NCBI RefSeq assembly: GCF_042662225.1
Contig: NZ_JBHSYQ010000016.1
Coordinates: 434,001-498,000 of the forward strand
From: Nibribacter roseus
GTDB taxonomy: Bacteria; Bacteroidota; Bacteroidia; Cytophagales; Hymenobacteraceae
Direction of reading: 5' to 3'
DNA: 64,000 bases
Numbering within the stretch: position 1 is the stretch's first letter; each line of letters begins with the position of its first letter. The notes beneath the pieces were generated by a model. It saw only the letters and a program-made list of their open reading frames with translations. It did no database searches and was not told the DNA's origin. This document shows positions 48,727 through 58,765 of the stretch, piece after piece. The position numbers and the translations under genes are program-made.

Positions 48727-51645
48727 TTACAATACTTTAGACAAAAAGATTTGGAAAGTTGTGCCTTCTCCAACCACGCTAGTCACCTCTATTTGTCCGC
48801 CCATTGCCTCAATATGTGCTTTCACCAAGTACAGACCAATCCCTCTTCCCTCTACCTCATGGTGGAACCGTTGGTAAAGTCCGAAAACCCTGTACTTGGC
48901 TTTTTCAGTGTCAAACCCTGAACCGTTGTCAGAGAAGGTAATTGTAGCCCCTCCCTCAGCGTCGCTTTTGGCCTTAATTTGCACTTGGAGCGGACGTTTC
49001 CTTGATCTAAACTTAATGGCGTTTGACAGCAGGTTATAGAATATGCTGTACAGGTACGCTTTGCTTCCCCAAAGGCAAAGGCCCTCTTCCAAGTCTACCG
49101 TCATCTTGCCTCCGCAAGCCTCGAGCCGCTCCTGCAAAGAGGTGAGCACCTGTTCTATTTTCAGATGAACGTCTACCTCTTCCCGCTCCATATGCCCCTT
49201 GCTGTCCCGAATACTGAGGATGGTATTCAGGTCCTTGAGGACCGTGTCTAGCCTATGGGCGCTTTGTCTTAGGTTAGATACCGCTACACTGAATTGCTTT
49301 GAGTAAGGGTCAATACTTCCCACTAAATCGGTTAAGCCCATCAGGTTGGCGACCGGCGCCCTAAGGTTATGGGAGACGATGTAGGTGAACTGCTCCAGGT
49401 CCTTGTTCTGTCGGTACAGGGTCTGGCTCATCTTCTCCTGGTTGGCCTCTGCCTCTTTCCGGAAAGTGATATCCTTCTGGATAGCGATAAAATGAGTAAT
49501 GCTGCCTGCTGCGTCCCTTACCGGGGATACATCCATTGCAAGCCAGAAAGGCTCACCTGACTTTCGGTAACTGATGAAGTTAGAGTTGAACGGAACCACC
49601 TCCGCAATTTTTTGGCTGACCCTCTGCAACTCTACCTGGTCGGTGTCAGGGCCAGGTAAAAACTCCCTTGGGTTTCTGCCGGCAACCTCTTCAAGCGTGT
49701 ATCCCGTCATTCTACTGAAGCCTTCGTTTACCCACTCCACCCGCCTCTGGGCATCCATGATGATGATACTGTTGCTCGTCTTGCTGGCCACCAGTGACAG
49801 CTTCTCAAGTTCCTTCCTTTGAAATACCTTCTCGGTTATGTCCGTCTGCATCCCTATAATTCTGACCACCTTTCCAGCCTCATTGAGAACAGGCGTTACC
49901 TCCACCTCAAACCAGCGTTTCTCCCCTGATTTTTTGTACACCAGCACCTCTTCCTTCATTGGCTCGGCCTTCTTAGCCTTGTTCCTGATGCGCTGGGCAG
50001 TGACTGGGTTAGTCTCTTCCCCCAGCAGCAATTCGAAAGGTTTTTTGCCCTCCACCTCAGGTAGGGTGTAGCCGGTAAGCCTCGTAAAACTTGCGTTTAC
50101 CCACTCTATCCGATACTCTTTGTCCATGATGACTACGGAGTTGAAAGTCTTACTTGCCACCAGAGAAAGCTTCTCAAGCTCCTGCTTCTGGTGCACCTGC
50201 GTGGTTACATCACTAAAATAAACGGAGAGGCCCTCATCAGAGGGATAGGCTTTTACCTCAAGCCATTTGTCAAGCCGCTCCAGATACGCCTCAAAATGGG
50301 CGGAAATTCCTGTTTCCACAGCCCGGTGATATTCTCTGTAGAAGACTCTGGTGGTCTCCTCCGGGTATATGTCCCAGATGCATTTGCCTATAAACCCTCT
50401 GCTGTCTGTAAGCAGCACCTTGTCAAACTCTGTGTTGGTGTAAGTGAAGTTCCAGTTCTTGTCTAAAGTAAAAAAAGCGTCAGTGATGCTCTCAAAGATG
50501 GTATTTAGCTTTTGGGCCTGCCGCTCAATAGTTTTGTTGGCCTGTTTCACCTCCGTGATGTCTTTCATAACGGCGTGAACCCCTTCTATCTTTCCCGCAA
50601 TGAACAAAGGTACTTTCACCACACTCAGTACTTTGTACCCTATCTTCTCAAAGGTCATTTCTGCTTCAAAGCTGACTTCGTTGCCGGAGAAGGCCTCCCG
50701 CAGCTTCTGCCTGAATAGCGGCACTACCTCCGGCGGCAGGAAAGCTGCCAGCGGCTGATTTACCACCTCTTCCTTCTGTTTACCCTTAAAGGAGAGGAAA
50801 GCAGGATTCGCATCCAATATTGTTCCCGCCTCATTTTGGAAGAGTACTATATCCGGATTGTTTTCGAACAGAGATTTAAATCGCTGCTCACTTTCCTGTA
50901 ATTTAAACTGGAATTGCTTCTTTTCAGTGATGTCGCTAGAACTGACGACAATGGCTTGCACATCTGGGTTTTCCAGTTGGTTACTTGCTGTTGTTTCTAC
51001 CCATCGCCACTCCCCACTGGAGGCCTTGAACCGGATATCTGAAATCTGTATAATTTCTTTGGATTGGAGAAGAAGCGAAAAGGCCTGTTCAATTCTGGCA
51101 ACATCCTCTGGATGAATTAAGCTAAACGCATTTTCCCCCATTATCTCATCTGGTCGGTACCCAAAAGCCTTTTCATAAGACTCCGCAACGGACGCATAAA
51201 GATAATTTCCGTTGGCATCTAGCAGCGCCTGCATGTCTGAGCTATGGTCTACCAAGACCCGCTGAACCGCTTCTTGTCTGCGCATTTCCTTTTCAGCCTG
51301 CTTCTGCGCGGTAACGTTTCTTGATATACATAAAAAATAGTCTTCCTCTTCCAGCCACACCACTAACCAGAGCAAAGGGACTTCTTGACCATCTTTGCCG
51401 ATGGCAGTATTTTCGAACTCTGTTTCTGTTTTTCCTTCCCTGATGGATTTTAGAATTTCTATTGTGGCGGCTCTGTCCTCATGACGCAAGAAATTTAAAG
51501 TCAACTGCCCCTCCAGTTCTTCCTTACCGTAGCCCAAAATCCGGCTGCTGGCCTCACTTACCTGAATAAATCTCCCCGCCACATCAATGGTGCAGATCAT
51601 ATCGGGTGAGTAGTTCAATATATGGTCAAGAATATTGTCTCTCAT
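48727..51645 (-). CDS. Soluble histidine kinase with six PAS domains
   Basis: 972 residues, no membrane segment. Six PAS domains in a row at about 1-125, 126-250, 251-377, 378-497, 498-620 and 621-740. Domains 5 and 6 share the linker ELEKLSLVASKT, a recent duplication. The HisKA domain follows, with FTYIVSHNLRAPVANLMGL (phospho-acceptor His). The HATPase domain has the N-box NLLSNAIKFR and the G1/G2 boxes SDNGSGFD and GRGIGLYLVK. There is no receiver domain. It senses cytosolic signals, perhaps redox or light; no specific cofactor motif is clear. No response regulator gene lies nearby. Confidence 0.93.
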   Translation of the reverse strand: MRDNILDHILNYSPDMICTIDVAGRFIQVSEASSRILGYGKEELEGQLTLNFLRHEDRAATIEILKSIREGKTETEFENTAIGKDGQEVPLLWLVVWLEEEDYFLCISRNVTAQKQAEKEMRRQEAVQRVLVDHSSDMQALLDANGNYLYASVAESYEKAFGYRPDEIMGENAFSLIHPEDVARIEQAFSLLLQSKEIIQISDIRFKASSGEWRWVETTASNQLENPDVQAIVVSSSDITEKKQFQFKLQESEQRFKSLFENNPDIVLFQNEAGTILDANPAFLSFKGKQKEEVVNQPLAAFLPPEVVPLFRQKLREAFSGNEVSFEAEMTFEKIGYKVLSVVKVPLFIAGKIEGVHAVMKDITEVKQANKTIERQAQKLNTIFESITDAFFTLDKNWNFTYTNTEFDKVLLTDSRGFIGKCIWDIYPEETTRVFYREYHRAVETGISAHFEAYLERLDKWLEVKAYPSDEGLSVYFSDVTTQVHQKQELEKLSLVASKTFNSVVIMDKEYRIEWVNASFTRLTGYTLPEVEGKKPFELLLGEETNPVTAQRIRNKAKKAEPMKEEVLVYKKSGEKRWFEVEVTPVLNEAGKVVRIIGMQTDITEKVFQRKELEKLSLVASKTSNSIIIMDAQRRVEWVNEGFSRMTGYTLEEVAGRNPREFLPGPDTDQVELQRVSQKIAEVVPFNSNFISYRKSGEPFWLAMDVSPVRDAAGSITHFIAIQKDITFRKEAEANQEKMSQTLYRQNKDLEQFTYIVSHNLRAPVANLMGLTDLVGSIDPYSKQFSVAVSNLRQSAHRLDTVLKDLNTILSIRDSKGHMEREEVDVHLKIEQVLTSLQERLEACGGKMTVDLEEGLCLWGSKAYLYSIFYNLLSNAIKFRSRKRPLQVQIKAKSDAEGGATITFSDNGSGFDTEKAKYRVFGLYQRFHHEVEGRGIGLYLVKAHIEAMGGQIEVTSVVGEGTTFQIFLSKVL

Positions 51646-51890
51646 GTTTGTGGCATATTTATGTTAGTGCTTTTCTGTACCATTTTGAGAGGGATGTGGA
51701 CAATGCGCTTTGTATGAAATGAAAACTACTAAATGGGGTTCTTCATATATTAACTTGCCTTAAGCAGTATTAATACGTATGATGGCAGCTTTGGTAAAGC
51801 TACATCTTTATAACATCTGCACCTTCGCAAACTTATTAGAACGTTAGGCGCTACAATAAATCGAAATGAAAGTTTTCTTTCTTCTGGTAT

Positions 51891-53012
51891 TTATTGTGAC
51901 ACCCACCATTTTGTGGTTGAAGTTTCACCCGGAATTACTTTCTGGCCCATAATTGGCGTCACAATTTTTATGTTATTCTGGGAAGCCAAATCAGAAACCT
52001 TATTAATGGATTCATCCCAGGTGTGAAGCGCTAAATCAAAGGTGGAGTAATGGATGGGAAACAGGAGCTCAGTCTCTATATCCTGACAGGCTTTGATTAC
52101 CTGTTCCGGGAAAAGGTGCGTGTTGGGCCAACCGTTGTTCCATGCATCTATTTCCATAAAAGTTAGGTCAAATGGACCGTACTTTCTGCCTATTTCCTTA
52201 AAGTGTTCGCTGTACCCCGTATCACCGCTCCAAAACAGGTTCCTCTTTTCTCCTTTGATAACATAAGAAGCCCATAAAGTTTTATTTTTGTCATTATAAC
52301 TTCTACCTGAATAATGTACCCCTGGGCAAGCGGTTATTCTCAATGATCCATGATTTACAGATTGATCCCAGGCTAACTCTGTGATTTTATTCTCTGGAAC
52401 ACCCCAGCCCTTTAATCTGGCTCCTATGGCTAGCGGTACAATAAACTGTATGTTTTTATCTGCCAGATACTTTATAGTTTCTGTCTCCAGGTGGTCATAG
52501 TGGTCATGGGTGATGATGACAATGTCTATGTCTGGAAGCTCTTCCCGTAGCAAAGGAGGAGCACTCATTCTTCTGGCTATTATTGGTAACGGACCAGCAT
52601 TCTCAAACACCGGGTCCATTAAAATACGGTACCCGTCTAATTCAATGATAGCAGTGGAGTGCCCTAACCAGTATGCAGCATAAGAAGAAGGTGTTTCCGG
52701 AAAATCCTTTTTCGTGATTATTTGTTTAGGTAATTCAAACTCAGGGGCATTGGGTGACTTTTTGAAGAACCTCCAAAACCCAGACTTCCCTCCTGTTACT
52801 TGTTCTGAATAATATACAATCTCTTTAGGACTAACAAATTCATCTTTCTCAGAAGAATAATAGGAAAGTTTAGAGTATTCATCTTTGCGCTGGTCCTCTG
52901 ATTTCAACTTTCCAATCTGATTATTTATATAGCAACCGGTGCCGCCTAAAGCCAGAAGTACTGCTAGACCTAAAAAGCGTAAACTATATTTCCTTTGCAT
53001 CCTGAAATTCAT
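51891..53012 (-). CDS. Lipoprotein metallo-beta-lactamase-fold hydrolase, NAPE-PLD-like
   Basis: 373 residues. The N-terminus has a lipobox at LALGGTGC, so it is membrane anchored. The MBL fold has the HxHxDH motif ITHDHYDHLE, AYWLGHSTAIIELDGYRILMDPVF before it, the metal ligand HYSGRSYND, and SGDTGYSEHF. FPIHYSTFDLALHTWDE supplies the last His. This matches the NAPE-PLD/UlaG-like branch, which cleaves phosphodiesters of lipids or lactones. The natural substrate is unknown. Stand-alone gene. Confidence 0.88.
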   Translation of the reverse strand: MNFRMQRKYSLRFLGLAVLLALGGTGCYINNQIGKLKSEDQRKDEYSKLSYYSSEKDEFVSPKEIVYYSEQVTGGKSGFWRFFKKSPNAPEFELPKQIITKKDFPETPSSYAAYWLGHSTAIIELDGYRILMDPVFENAGPLPIIARRMSAPPLLREELPDIDIVIITHDHYDHLETETIKYLADKNIQFIVPLAIGARLKGWGVPENKITELAWDQSVNHGSLRITACPGVHYSGRSYNDKNKTLWASYVIKGEKRNLFWSGDTGYSEHFKEIGRKYGPFDLTFMEIDAWNNGWPNTHLFPEQVIKACQDIETELLFPIHYSTFDLALHTWDESINKVSDLASQNNIKIVTPIMGQKVIPGETSTTKWWVSQ

Positions 53013-53339
53013 GTGCTTAGTGTAGTAAAGAACAAGTAGCCGCCCGTTAAGTTTGAACGGTCTTGTTTATGATAAAAATGGTTGGTTGTGCTTCAAAGGA
53101 GAGGCATCAACGAATTAAATTATAAGCCTTAATATTTCTTTCGTTTCCTGAATAAGGCCTAATAGTAGTCACACAAAGGTAAAAGAATTCAACCTCTAGC
53201 CTTTTATGGAATCTAAGAAGTTACATTTTCTTCGGCAGAGCTATCACTAGACTGGCAACTCATTTATTGTTCCGGCAAAATAAAGGTTGGAAATATACGC
53301 CTATTTTTATGAGCATATTAAGTTGAATCATCCAGTATG
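53013..53339. other. Spacer upstream of the metallo-hydrolase gene
   Basis: About 330 bp with no gene or clear repeat. It should carry the hydrolase promoter. Confidence 0.4.
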
Positions 53340-53375
53340 TTTTTGGGCTGTTTTACGAAAAACAGCCCAAAAACA
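53340..53375. repeat. Intergenic palindrome copy 20 (perfect 16-bp arms)
   Basis: GTTTTTGGGCTGTTTT (53340-53355) and AAAACAGCCCAAAAAC (53360-53375) around a 4-nt loop, 20 bp beyond the oxidoreductase stop. Confidence 0.9.
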
Positions 53376-53395
53376 AGCATATGAAATATTCTGCT

Positions 53396-54568
53396 CTAGC
53401 TTATTTCAACACGTTTTCCTCCGGCCCGAGCAGATTCATAGATGGCCATCAGAATCTTCACATCCCTCAAACCCATCTCGCCGGGCACAATAGAAGGTTG
53501 GCCATTTCTGAAGCTTTCTGCTTGCCCATCCATTTGCTTTACTTGCTCAAAGATATTAGGATAATCCATTTTGCCTTGGCTTGTTTGGCCTTGCTTTCCT
53601 TCATACCCAAAGGCAGGCCCCAAGCGCCACCAGCCTTTCTCTGCTGTACCCTCTAATAAGTCTTCTCGTTGAGCATAGCTGCTGTGGCAGTTTGCTATTA
53701 CCCCATTCTCAAACTCCATCTGCCAGCTGATAGACTGCTCCACCTCTTTGAATAACTCAGGTCTGGTTACTTCTCCAAACTTGGCAGTCACGGCAACAGG
53801 CGCCTTGCCCATGGTGTAACATGCCCCCTGCACGCAGTAAATGCCCATATCCATGAGCGGGCCTCCGCCAGAACGTTCTCTATCTACTCGCCAACTGTTT
53901 GAAGAGCCGCTACCCATAGCAAAGCCATTATGTGATTTGATACTCTGCACTTTCCCAAATACTTGGTTCTGGCCTAGCTCCATCACCCGTTGATGAAAAG
54001 GATCATAGTGTAGCCGGTACCCGATGGCCAGATGCACGTTGTTTTCGCGGCAAGCCTCCAGCATGCGCTGCGCGTCTTCTACCGAGGTAGCCATTGGCTT
54101 CTCACAGATCACATGCTTTTTGGCTTTGGCGGCCCGTATGGTATACTCCGCGTGCATGGCATTGGGCAAAACCACGTACACAATATCAATGTCTTTGTTA
54201 TCTATAATTTGATCAAAGTTCTGGTAGTTGTAGATGTTTTTGTCTGGTATGTTGTATTTGGCTTTCCAGGCCTCGGCTTTGGAAGGAGTACCGGTTACAA
54301 TACCCGCCAGGTAGCAGTTCTTCGTTTCCTGCAAAGCAGGAGCAAGTTGGTTTGTGCTATATCCGCCTAACCCTACCAGTGCTATACCCAGCTTTCGATT
54401 CTGACTACCATCAGTACCAGCTGGCATTTCCTGATCAGTGGTATCTGCGGGCCTATCTGCATTGCATGACAAGAGCGGAAAGCCAATGATAGAAGAACCC
54501 AGGGTAAAGGTTATACCCTTGAGAAAGGTACGGCGGCTGTTATTCTGAGAATTGTCTTTTCTTTTCAT
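53396..54568 (-). CDS. Tat-exported Gfo/Idh/MocA family oxidoreductase
   Basis: 390 residues. The N-terminus has NNSRRTFLKGITFTLG, a Tat signal with twin Arg and FLK, and a hydrophobic core ending LLSC, so it may be a lipoprotein. The Rossmann half has LGIALVGLGGYSTNQLAPAL and the EKPMATSVEDAQRML motif with the catalytic Lys. The C-terminal half has GGGPLMDMGIYCVQGACYTMG. Members oxidise or rearrange sugars with NAD(P) bound during export. The substrate is unknown. Stand-alone. Confidence 0.9.
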   Translation of the reverse strand: MKRKDNSQNNSRRTFLKGITFTLGSSIIGFPLLSCNADRPADTTDQEMPAGTDGSQNRKLGIALVGLGGYSTNQLAPALQETKNCYLAGIVTGTPSKAEAWKAKYNIPDKNIYNYQNFDQIIDNKDIDIVYVVLPNAMHAEYTIRAAKAKKHVICEKPMATSVEDAQRMLEACRENNVHLAIGYRLHYDPFHQRVMELGQNQVFGKVQSIKSHNGFAMGSGSSNSWRVDRERSGGGPLMDMGIYCVQGACYTMGKAPVAVTAKFGEVTRPELFKEVEQSISWQMEFENGVIANCHSSYAQREDLLEGTAEKGWWRLGPAFGYEGKQGQTSQGKMDYPNIFEQVKQMDGQAESFRNGQPSIVPGEMGLRDVKILMAIYESARAGGKRVEIS

Positions 54569-55420
54569 GGAGAAGCTAATTAAACATGCTCTTTTGGAAT
54601 AAAAGATAAAGTTCTAGATCATCAATTATCTATTGTGTCAAATTGAGTAGGCAGATTCCAAAGCATCCTAAGATCCATCAGCCTCATCGTCCGCCGTACT
54701 TTGGTAGATGTATGGGCGACTTTGCCTTCAAGTCGTTTTCACTTTTCTATCTGCTGAATGCATCAAAGAATGTCAGTCACACCTTTCCTTCTCCTCCACT
54801 GATACGCATGAAAAACCTTTTTGTGTTTTAGGCCTCTTTAAAGAAAACAAGTCAAAATCAGACTTCTGTAAAGCCTTACTTCCCGAAGGAATATGCCATT
54901 GCTCATAAAACCTATAATAATTCAGGAGAAGCAGGTTTTTGGACTTTTAGCTTTATTTACTTTTTAAGGTGTTTCTACTACATCTTGTTTTTAGTCAACA
55001 ATGCGTTTTTCAAATAGTAAATACAGAATTATGCAGGTCTGGGGCAAGAATGGAGAGAGAGAAAAGCGGGGATATAATTTACAAGACAGAACAGAAAGCC
55101 CCTGCAGCCCTATGGTAGATTGCAGGCAATTTCTTACCGCTAGCAAGTCAATATACAGCCCCTGCAGGCGCGGTGATTCCGGAGAAATTTGTAGTGAACC
55201 TTATACTCTAGCATTCTCCTGCAGGGAGTTTATAGCGCTTATTCTAATGACAGGATCATAAATAAATGTAGCATAACAGGTTTAGCCATGGTACCACCTT
55301 TGTTTCCTTCCCCGGCATAAATGTATTATTCGAAACTGCGGCTTATCTTCGGGTGTTGATAGAATTATCTTTTAATCAAAATATTTCTCTCTTTCTTTTA
55401 ATTCATACAAACACGAACAA
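54569..55420. other. 850-bp spacer without a recognised gene
   Basis: It contains palindrome copy 21 and three near-identical CCTGCAG words (55102, 55159, 55212) spaced 50-60 bp apart. A small frame at 55001-55261 looks non-coding. The part next to 55421 should hold the M16 promoter. Confidence 0.5.
54824..54858. repeat. Intergenic palindrome copy 21 (degenerate)
   Basis: GTTTTAGGCCTCTTTAAAG with AAAACAAGTCAAAATC. It lies in a divergent spacer. Confidence 0.5.
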
Positions 55421-58249
55421 ATGAAGTATGTAAAGCAGGTAGCTTACCTCCTACTCTTCCCGGCTATGTTGGCGGCTTGTCAGAGATTGAGCAAGTCAGA
55501 AACAGCCTCAGAGAAAAAATTTGAGGTAGAGTACGAACAATTCGCACTTGACAACGGACTACAGGTTATTTTCCATGTAGATAAATCTGACCCTGTGGTG
55601 GCGGTAGCTTTGACCAGCCACGTAGGTTCAGCCCGAGAGAAAGAGGGCCGCACCGGTTTCGCCCACCTTTTTGAGCACTTGCTGTTTTTGGAATCAGAAA
55701 ACCTGGGGAAAGGCGGACTTGACAAAATGAGCGCCCGCATTGGCGGCTCTGGGGCTAACGGCTCTACCAGCCGCGACCGCACCAATTATTACCAAACGGT
55801 TCCTAACGATGCACTGGAGAAAATGATCTGGGCCGAGGCTGACAAGCTAGGCTTCTTCATTAACACGGTAACCGAGCAGGTATTAGCCAAAGAGAAACAG
55901 GTGGTGAAGAACGAAAAGCGGCAGAGCTATGACAACGCTCCCTACGGCCATACGTCCTACGTGATTGATAAGAATCTCTACCCTGCTGACCATCCGTACA
56001 ACTGGCAGGTGATTGGTTCTTTAGATGATCTGCAAAGCGCCACTCTAGCCGACGTGAAAGAATTCTACCGCCAGTGGTATGTACCAAACAATGTGACACT
56101 GGTGGTGTCTGGTGATTTTGAACCAGGGCAAGCAAAGGCGTGGGTAGAAAAGTATTTCGGGGAAATAAAAAAAGGTGCGGAGATTCCTCCTATTCCCAAA
56201 CGCCCAGCAGTACTTACAGAAACGAAGAAGCTGTACCACCAAGATAACTTTGCGCGCTTGCCTGAGCTGACCATGGCCTGGCCTGGTGTGTACCAGTACC
56301 ACCCCGATTCTTATGCGCTGCGCGTTCTCACCACCTATTTAAGCGATGGCAAGAAAGCTCCATTCAACCAGGTAATTGTAGACGATAAACAGTTGGCGCC
56401 ACGGGTAAATATGTACAGCAGCACTTCTGAACTTGCTGGTCAACTCATGTTGAGCATTAGAGGATACGACAAAGTTGATTTGGACAAAATACACGGTGCT
56501 GTGGCCGAGGCCTTTGTCAAGTTTGAGCAGGAAGGCATTTCTGAGGCCGACCTCAATAGAATAAAGGCCGGTCAGGAAGTAGCTTTTTACAATAGCCTGG
56601 CCAGCGTGCAGGGCAAAGCATTTCAGCTGGCCCAGTACCAGATTTTTGCCGGCGACCCAGGTTTCGTGACAAAAGACATCCAGAACATGATGGCCGTTAA
56701 AGTGGAAGATGTCATGCGTGTGTACCGCCAATACATTCAAGGCAAACCCTACGTAGCCACCAGTTTTGTGCCCAAAGGTCAGGTAGAACTGACTTTGGAA
56801 GGCTCTAAAAGGGCTGATGTGGTGGAAGAGAAAATAGTAGAGGGGGCCGAAGAAAACTTTGACCTGAGCAAAGAAACCACCTACGCCAGAACGCCTTCCA
56901 GCTTCGACCGCACTGTGGAGCCTGCCTACGGAAAAGCTCCTGAAATCACCGTGCCAGATGTGTGGCAAAGCAAGCTGAACAATGGTCTGCAAGTGTTAGG
57001 CATTGAAAACCAGGAGGTGCCATTGGTACAGTTTGACTTACGCATCAATGGTGGGTTGTTGTTGGATAACCCAAAAAAGGTGGGCATGGCAAACTTGTTG
57101 GCAGAAAGTCTGACCAAAGGCACCAAAAACAAAACTACCGCCGAACTAGAAGAAGCCATTGATGCCCTGGGTGCCAGTATTTCCGTTTCCGCTGATGAAG
57201 AGAACATTACCGTAAGCGGCAGAACCTTGGCGCGTAATTACGAGGCCACTATGGCGCTGGTGCAGGAAATGCTGTTAGAACCACGGTGGGATGTTCAGGA
57301 GTTCGAGCTTAGCAAGCAAAAAGTAACCAGCCAGATCAAAGGCCAAAAAGCCAACCCCAACTCCATTGCTAGTCTTCAGTTCAAGAAAGTGCTGTACGGA
57401 CAAGACCATATTCTGTCGCACAACATATTGGGTACTGAAGAATCGGTAAAGGATATTACGCTGCAAGACTTGCAAAACTATTATCAGCAGAACTTCTCTC
57501 CTTCCGTATCTGCTTACCATGTAGTTGGCGCCGTAAAACAGCAAACGGTACTAAGCTCATTAAAAGGACTAGAAGAGAAGTGGCAGGCCAAAGAGGTAAC
57601 CTTACCTAAGTTTAATGCGCCGGCCACCCCTACGGCTTCTAAAGTGTTTTTTTATGATGTTCCTGGGGCAAAACAGTCGGTGCTGCGGTTTGGGTATTTA
57701 GCCTTACCTGCCACTCACCCTGATTATTACCGCCTGCAGGTCATGAATTATATTTTGGGCGGAGGTGGCTTTGCCTCTCAGCTCACCCAGCAGCTGCGCG
57801 AAGGCAAAGGCTACACCTATGGCATTAACTCATCCTTCAACGGTTCAGTACTGCCGGGTCCTTTCCTTATTCAAAGCGGCGTGCGGTCAAACGTTACCTT
57901 TGAATCCGCTAGCTTGGTGAAAGACATCCTAAAGAACTACGGCCCCAGATTTAATGCACAAGACCTGGAAGTCACCAAAGGATTTCTGGTGAAGAGCACG
58001 GCTCGTGCCTTTGAAACCATGGGAGCCAAACTAAACATGCTCAACAGCATCAGCGCCTACGGCTGGCCTAAAGACTATGCCAAGCAGCGGGTTGAGCTGG
58101 TACAAGGCATGACGGTAGAGCAAATAAAATCTTTAGCCCAGCAATACGTGAACCCAGACAGAATGTATTACCTCATTGTTGGTGATGCCGCTACCCAACT
58201 TAAAAAGCTGGAGGATTTGGGGTATGGAAAGCCTGTGTTGCTAAATTAA
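55421..58249 (+). CDS. M16 zinc protease, two-domain insulinase-like lipoprotein
   Basis: 942 residues. A lipobox lies near residues 15-20 (LLFPAMLAAC). The first half has the inverted zinc motif HLFEHLLFLES (HxxEH) with the downstream Glu region. The second half (from about 510) has the same fold without the metal motif, the usual M16B arrangement for a clamshell protease that degrades short peptides. A long run of GGG-x-FASQL and RxGKGYTYGI in the second half is the substrate-binding R/Y pair. It is anchored at the periplasmic side. Monocistronic with a terminator. Confidence 0.93.
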   Translation: MKYVKQVAYLLLFPAMLAACQRLSKSETASEKKFEVEYEQFALDNGLQVIFHVDKSDPVVAVALTSHVGSAREKEGRTGFAHLFEHLLFLESENLGKGGLDKMSARIGGSGANGSTSRDRTNYYQTVPNDALEKMIWAEADKLGFFINTVTEQVLAKEKQVVKNEKRQSYDNAPYGHTSYVIDKNLYPADHPYNWQVIGSLDDLQSATLADVKEFYRQWYVPNNVTLVVSGDFEPGQAKAWVEKYFGEIKKGAEIPPIPKRPAVLTETKKLYHQDNFARLPELTMAWPGVYQYHPDSYALRVLTTYLSDGKKAPFNQVIVDDKQLAPRVNMYSSTSELAGQLMLSIRGYDKVDLDKIHGAVAEAFVKFEQEGISEADLNRIKAGQEVAFYNSLASVQGKAFQLAQYQIFAGDPGFVTKDIQNMMAVKVEDVMRVYRQYIQGKPYVATSFVPKGQVELTLEGSKRADVVEEKIVEGAEENFDLSKETTYARTPSSFDRTVEPAYGKAPEITVPDVWQSKLNNGLQVLGIENQEVPLVQFDLRINGGLLLDNPKKVGMANLLAESLTKGTKNKTTAELEEAIDALGASISVSADEENITVSGRTLARNYEATMALVQEMLLEPRWDVQEFELSKQKVTSQIKGQKANPNSIASLQFKKVLYGQDHILSHNILGTEESVKDITLQDLQNYYQQNFSPSVSAYHVVGAVKQQTVLSSLKGLEEKWQAKEVTLPKFNAPATPTASKVFFYDVPGAKQSVLRFGYLALPATHPDYYRLQVMNYILGGGGFASQLTQQLREGKGYTYGINSSFNGSVLPGPFLIQSGVRSNVTFESASLVKDILKNYGPRFNAQDLEVTKGFLVKSTARAFETMGAKLNMLNSISAYGWPKDYAKQRVELVQGMTVEQIKSLAQQYVNPDRMYYLIVGDAATQLKKLEDLGYGKPVLLN

Positions 58250-58280
58250 CGCACAGCAGCACTTAACTTTTTTAATGGTG

Positions 58281-58312
58281 AAGCCTCTTTTACTTCTGTA
58301 AGAGAGGCTTTA
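58281..58312 (+). terminator. Terminator of the M16 gene
   Basis: AAGCCTCTTT (58281-58290) pairs with AGAGAGGCTT (58301-58310), followed by TTA. A palindrome copy follows at once. Confidence 0.65.
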
Positions 58313-58315
58313 ATA

Positions 58316-58349
58316 TTTTAGGCCTGATTTCTAGAAATCAGGCCTAAAA
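58316..58349. repeat. Intergenic palindrome copy 22 (perfect 34-bp palindrome)
   Basis: The left half TTTTAGGCCTGATTTCT is the exact reverse complement of the right half. This is the cleanest copy of the family. Confidence 0.95.
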
Positions 58350-58397
58350 CGCACCATTCGCCAATTAAAAAAAGAATTTAAATCAATTATATTTCCA

Positions 58398-58475
58398 CTG
58401 GCGCAAGCGTCCGCTTGTGTCCATAAGTCTACCTGATCTGCCATGCGTGCGGACACAAGCGTACGCTTGCGCCAG
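58398..58475. repeat. 78-bp cruciform-like inverted repeat
   Basis: 25-bp arms (58398-58422 and 58451-58475) with one mismatch. Each arm is itself palindromic around CAAGCG/CGCTTG. The rest of the 58476-58765 spacer shows no gene. Confidence 0.85.
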
Positions 58476-58765
58476 AACAATCAATAGCAGAATTAATATT
58501 TCACTAAAATTTAAGAAGTAGTGATGGATAGAGCAGAGTTTAATTCCATAAGCAGCTACCGTTTAAAGCAGGGTCATTCTCAATTTGTTCTTGCACTGAC
58601 TTCTAAACCAAATCTTTGCCCACTGAACATTATATAAAACTTCATAATATTAAAGTGAATCGGATTGAATTTAATTTCACTTAACTGTTACCAAATCCCC
58701 TTGAATTTCAGTAGATTCAACAAAACATATATTCAGCTTTACTACTAAACCTTATCTGTTATTTT

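Noticed and set aside
55001..55261. 86-codon frame upstream of the M16 gene
   Set aside because: Cys/Ser/Arg-rich without signal, helix or domain pattern; more likely non-coding.
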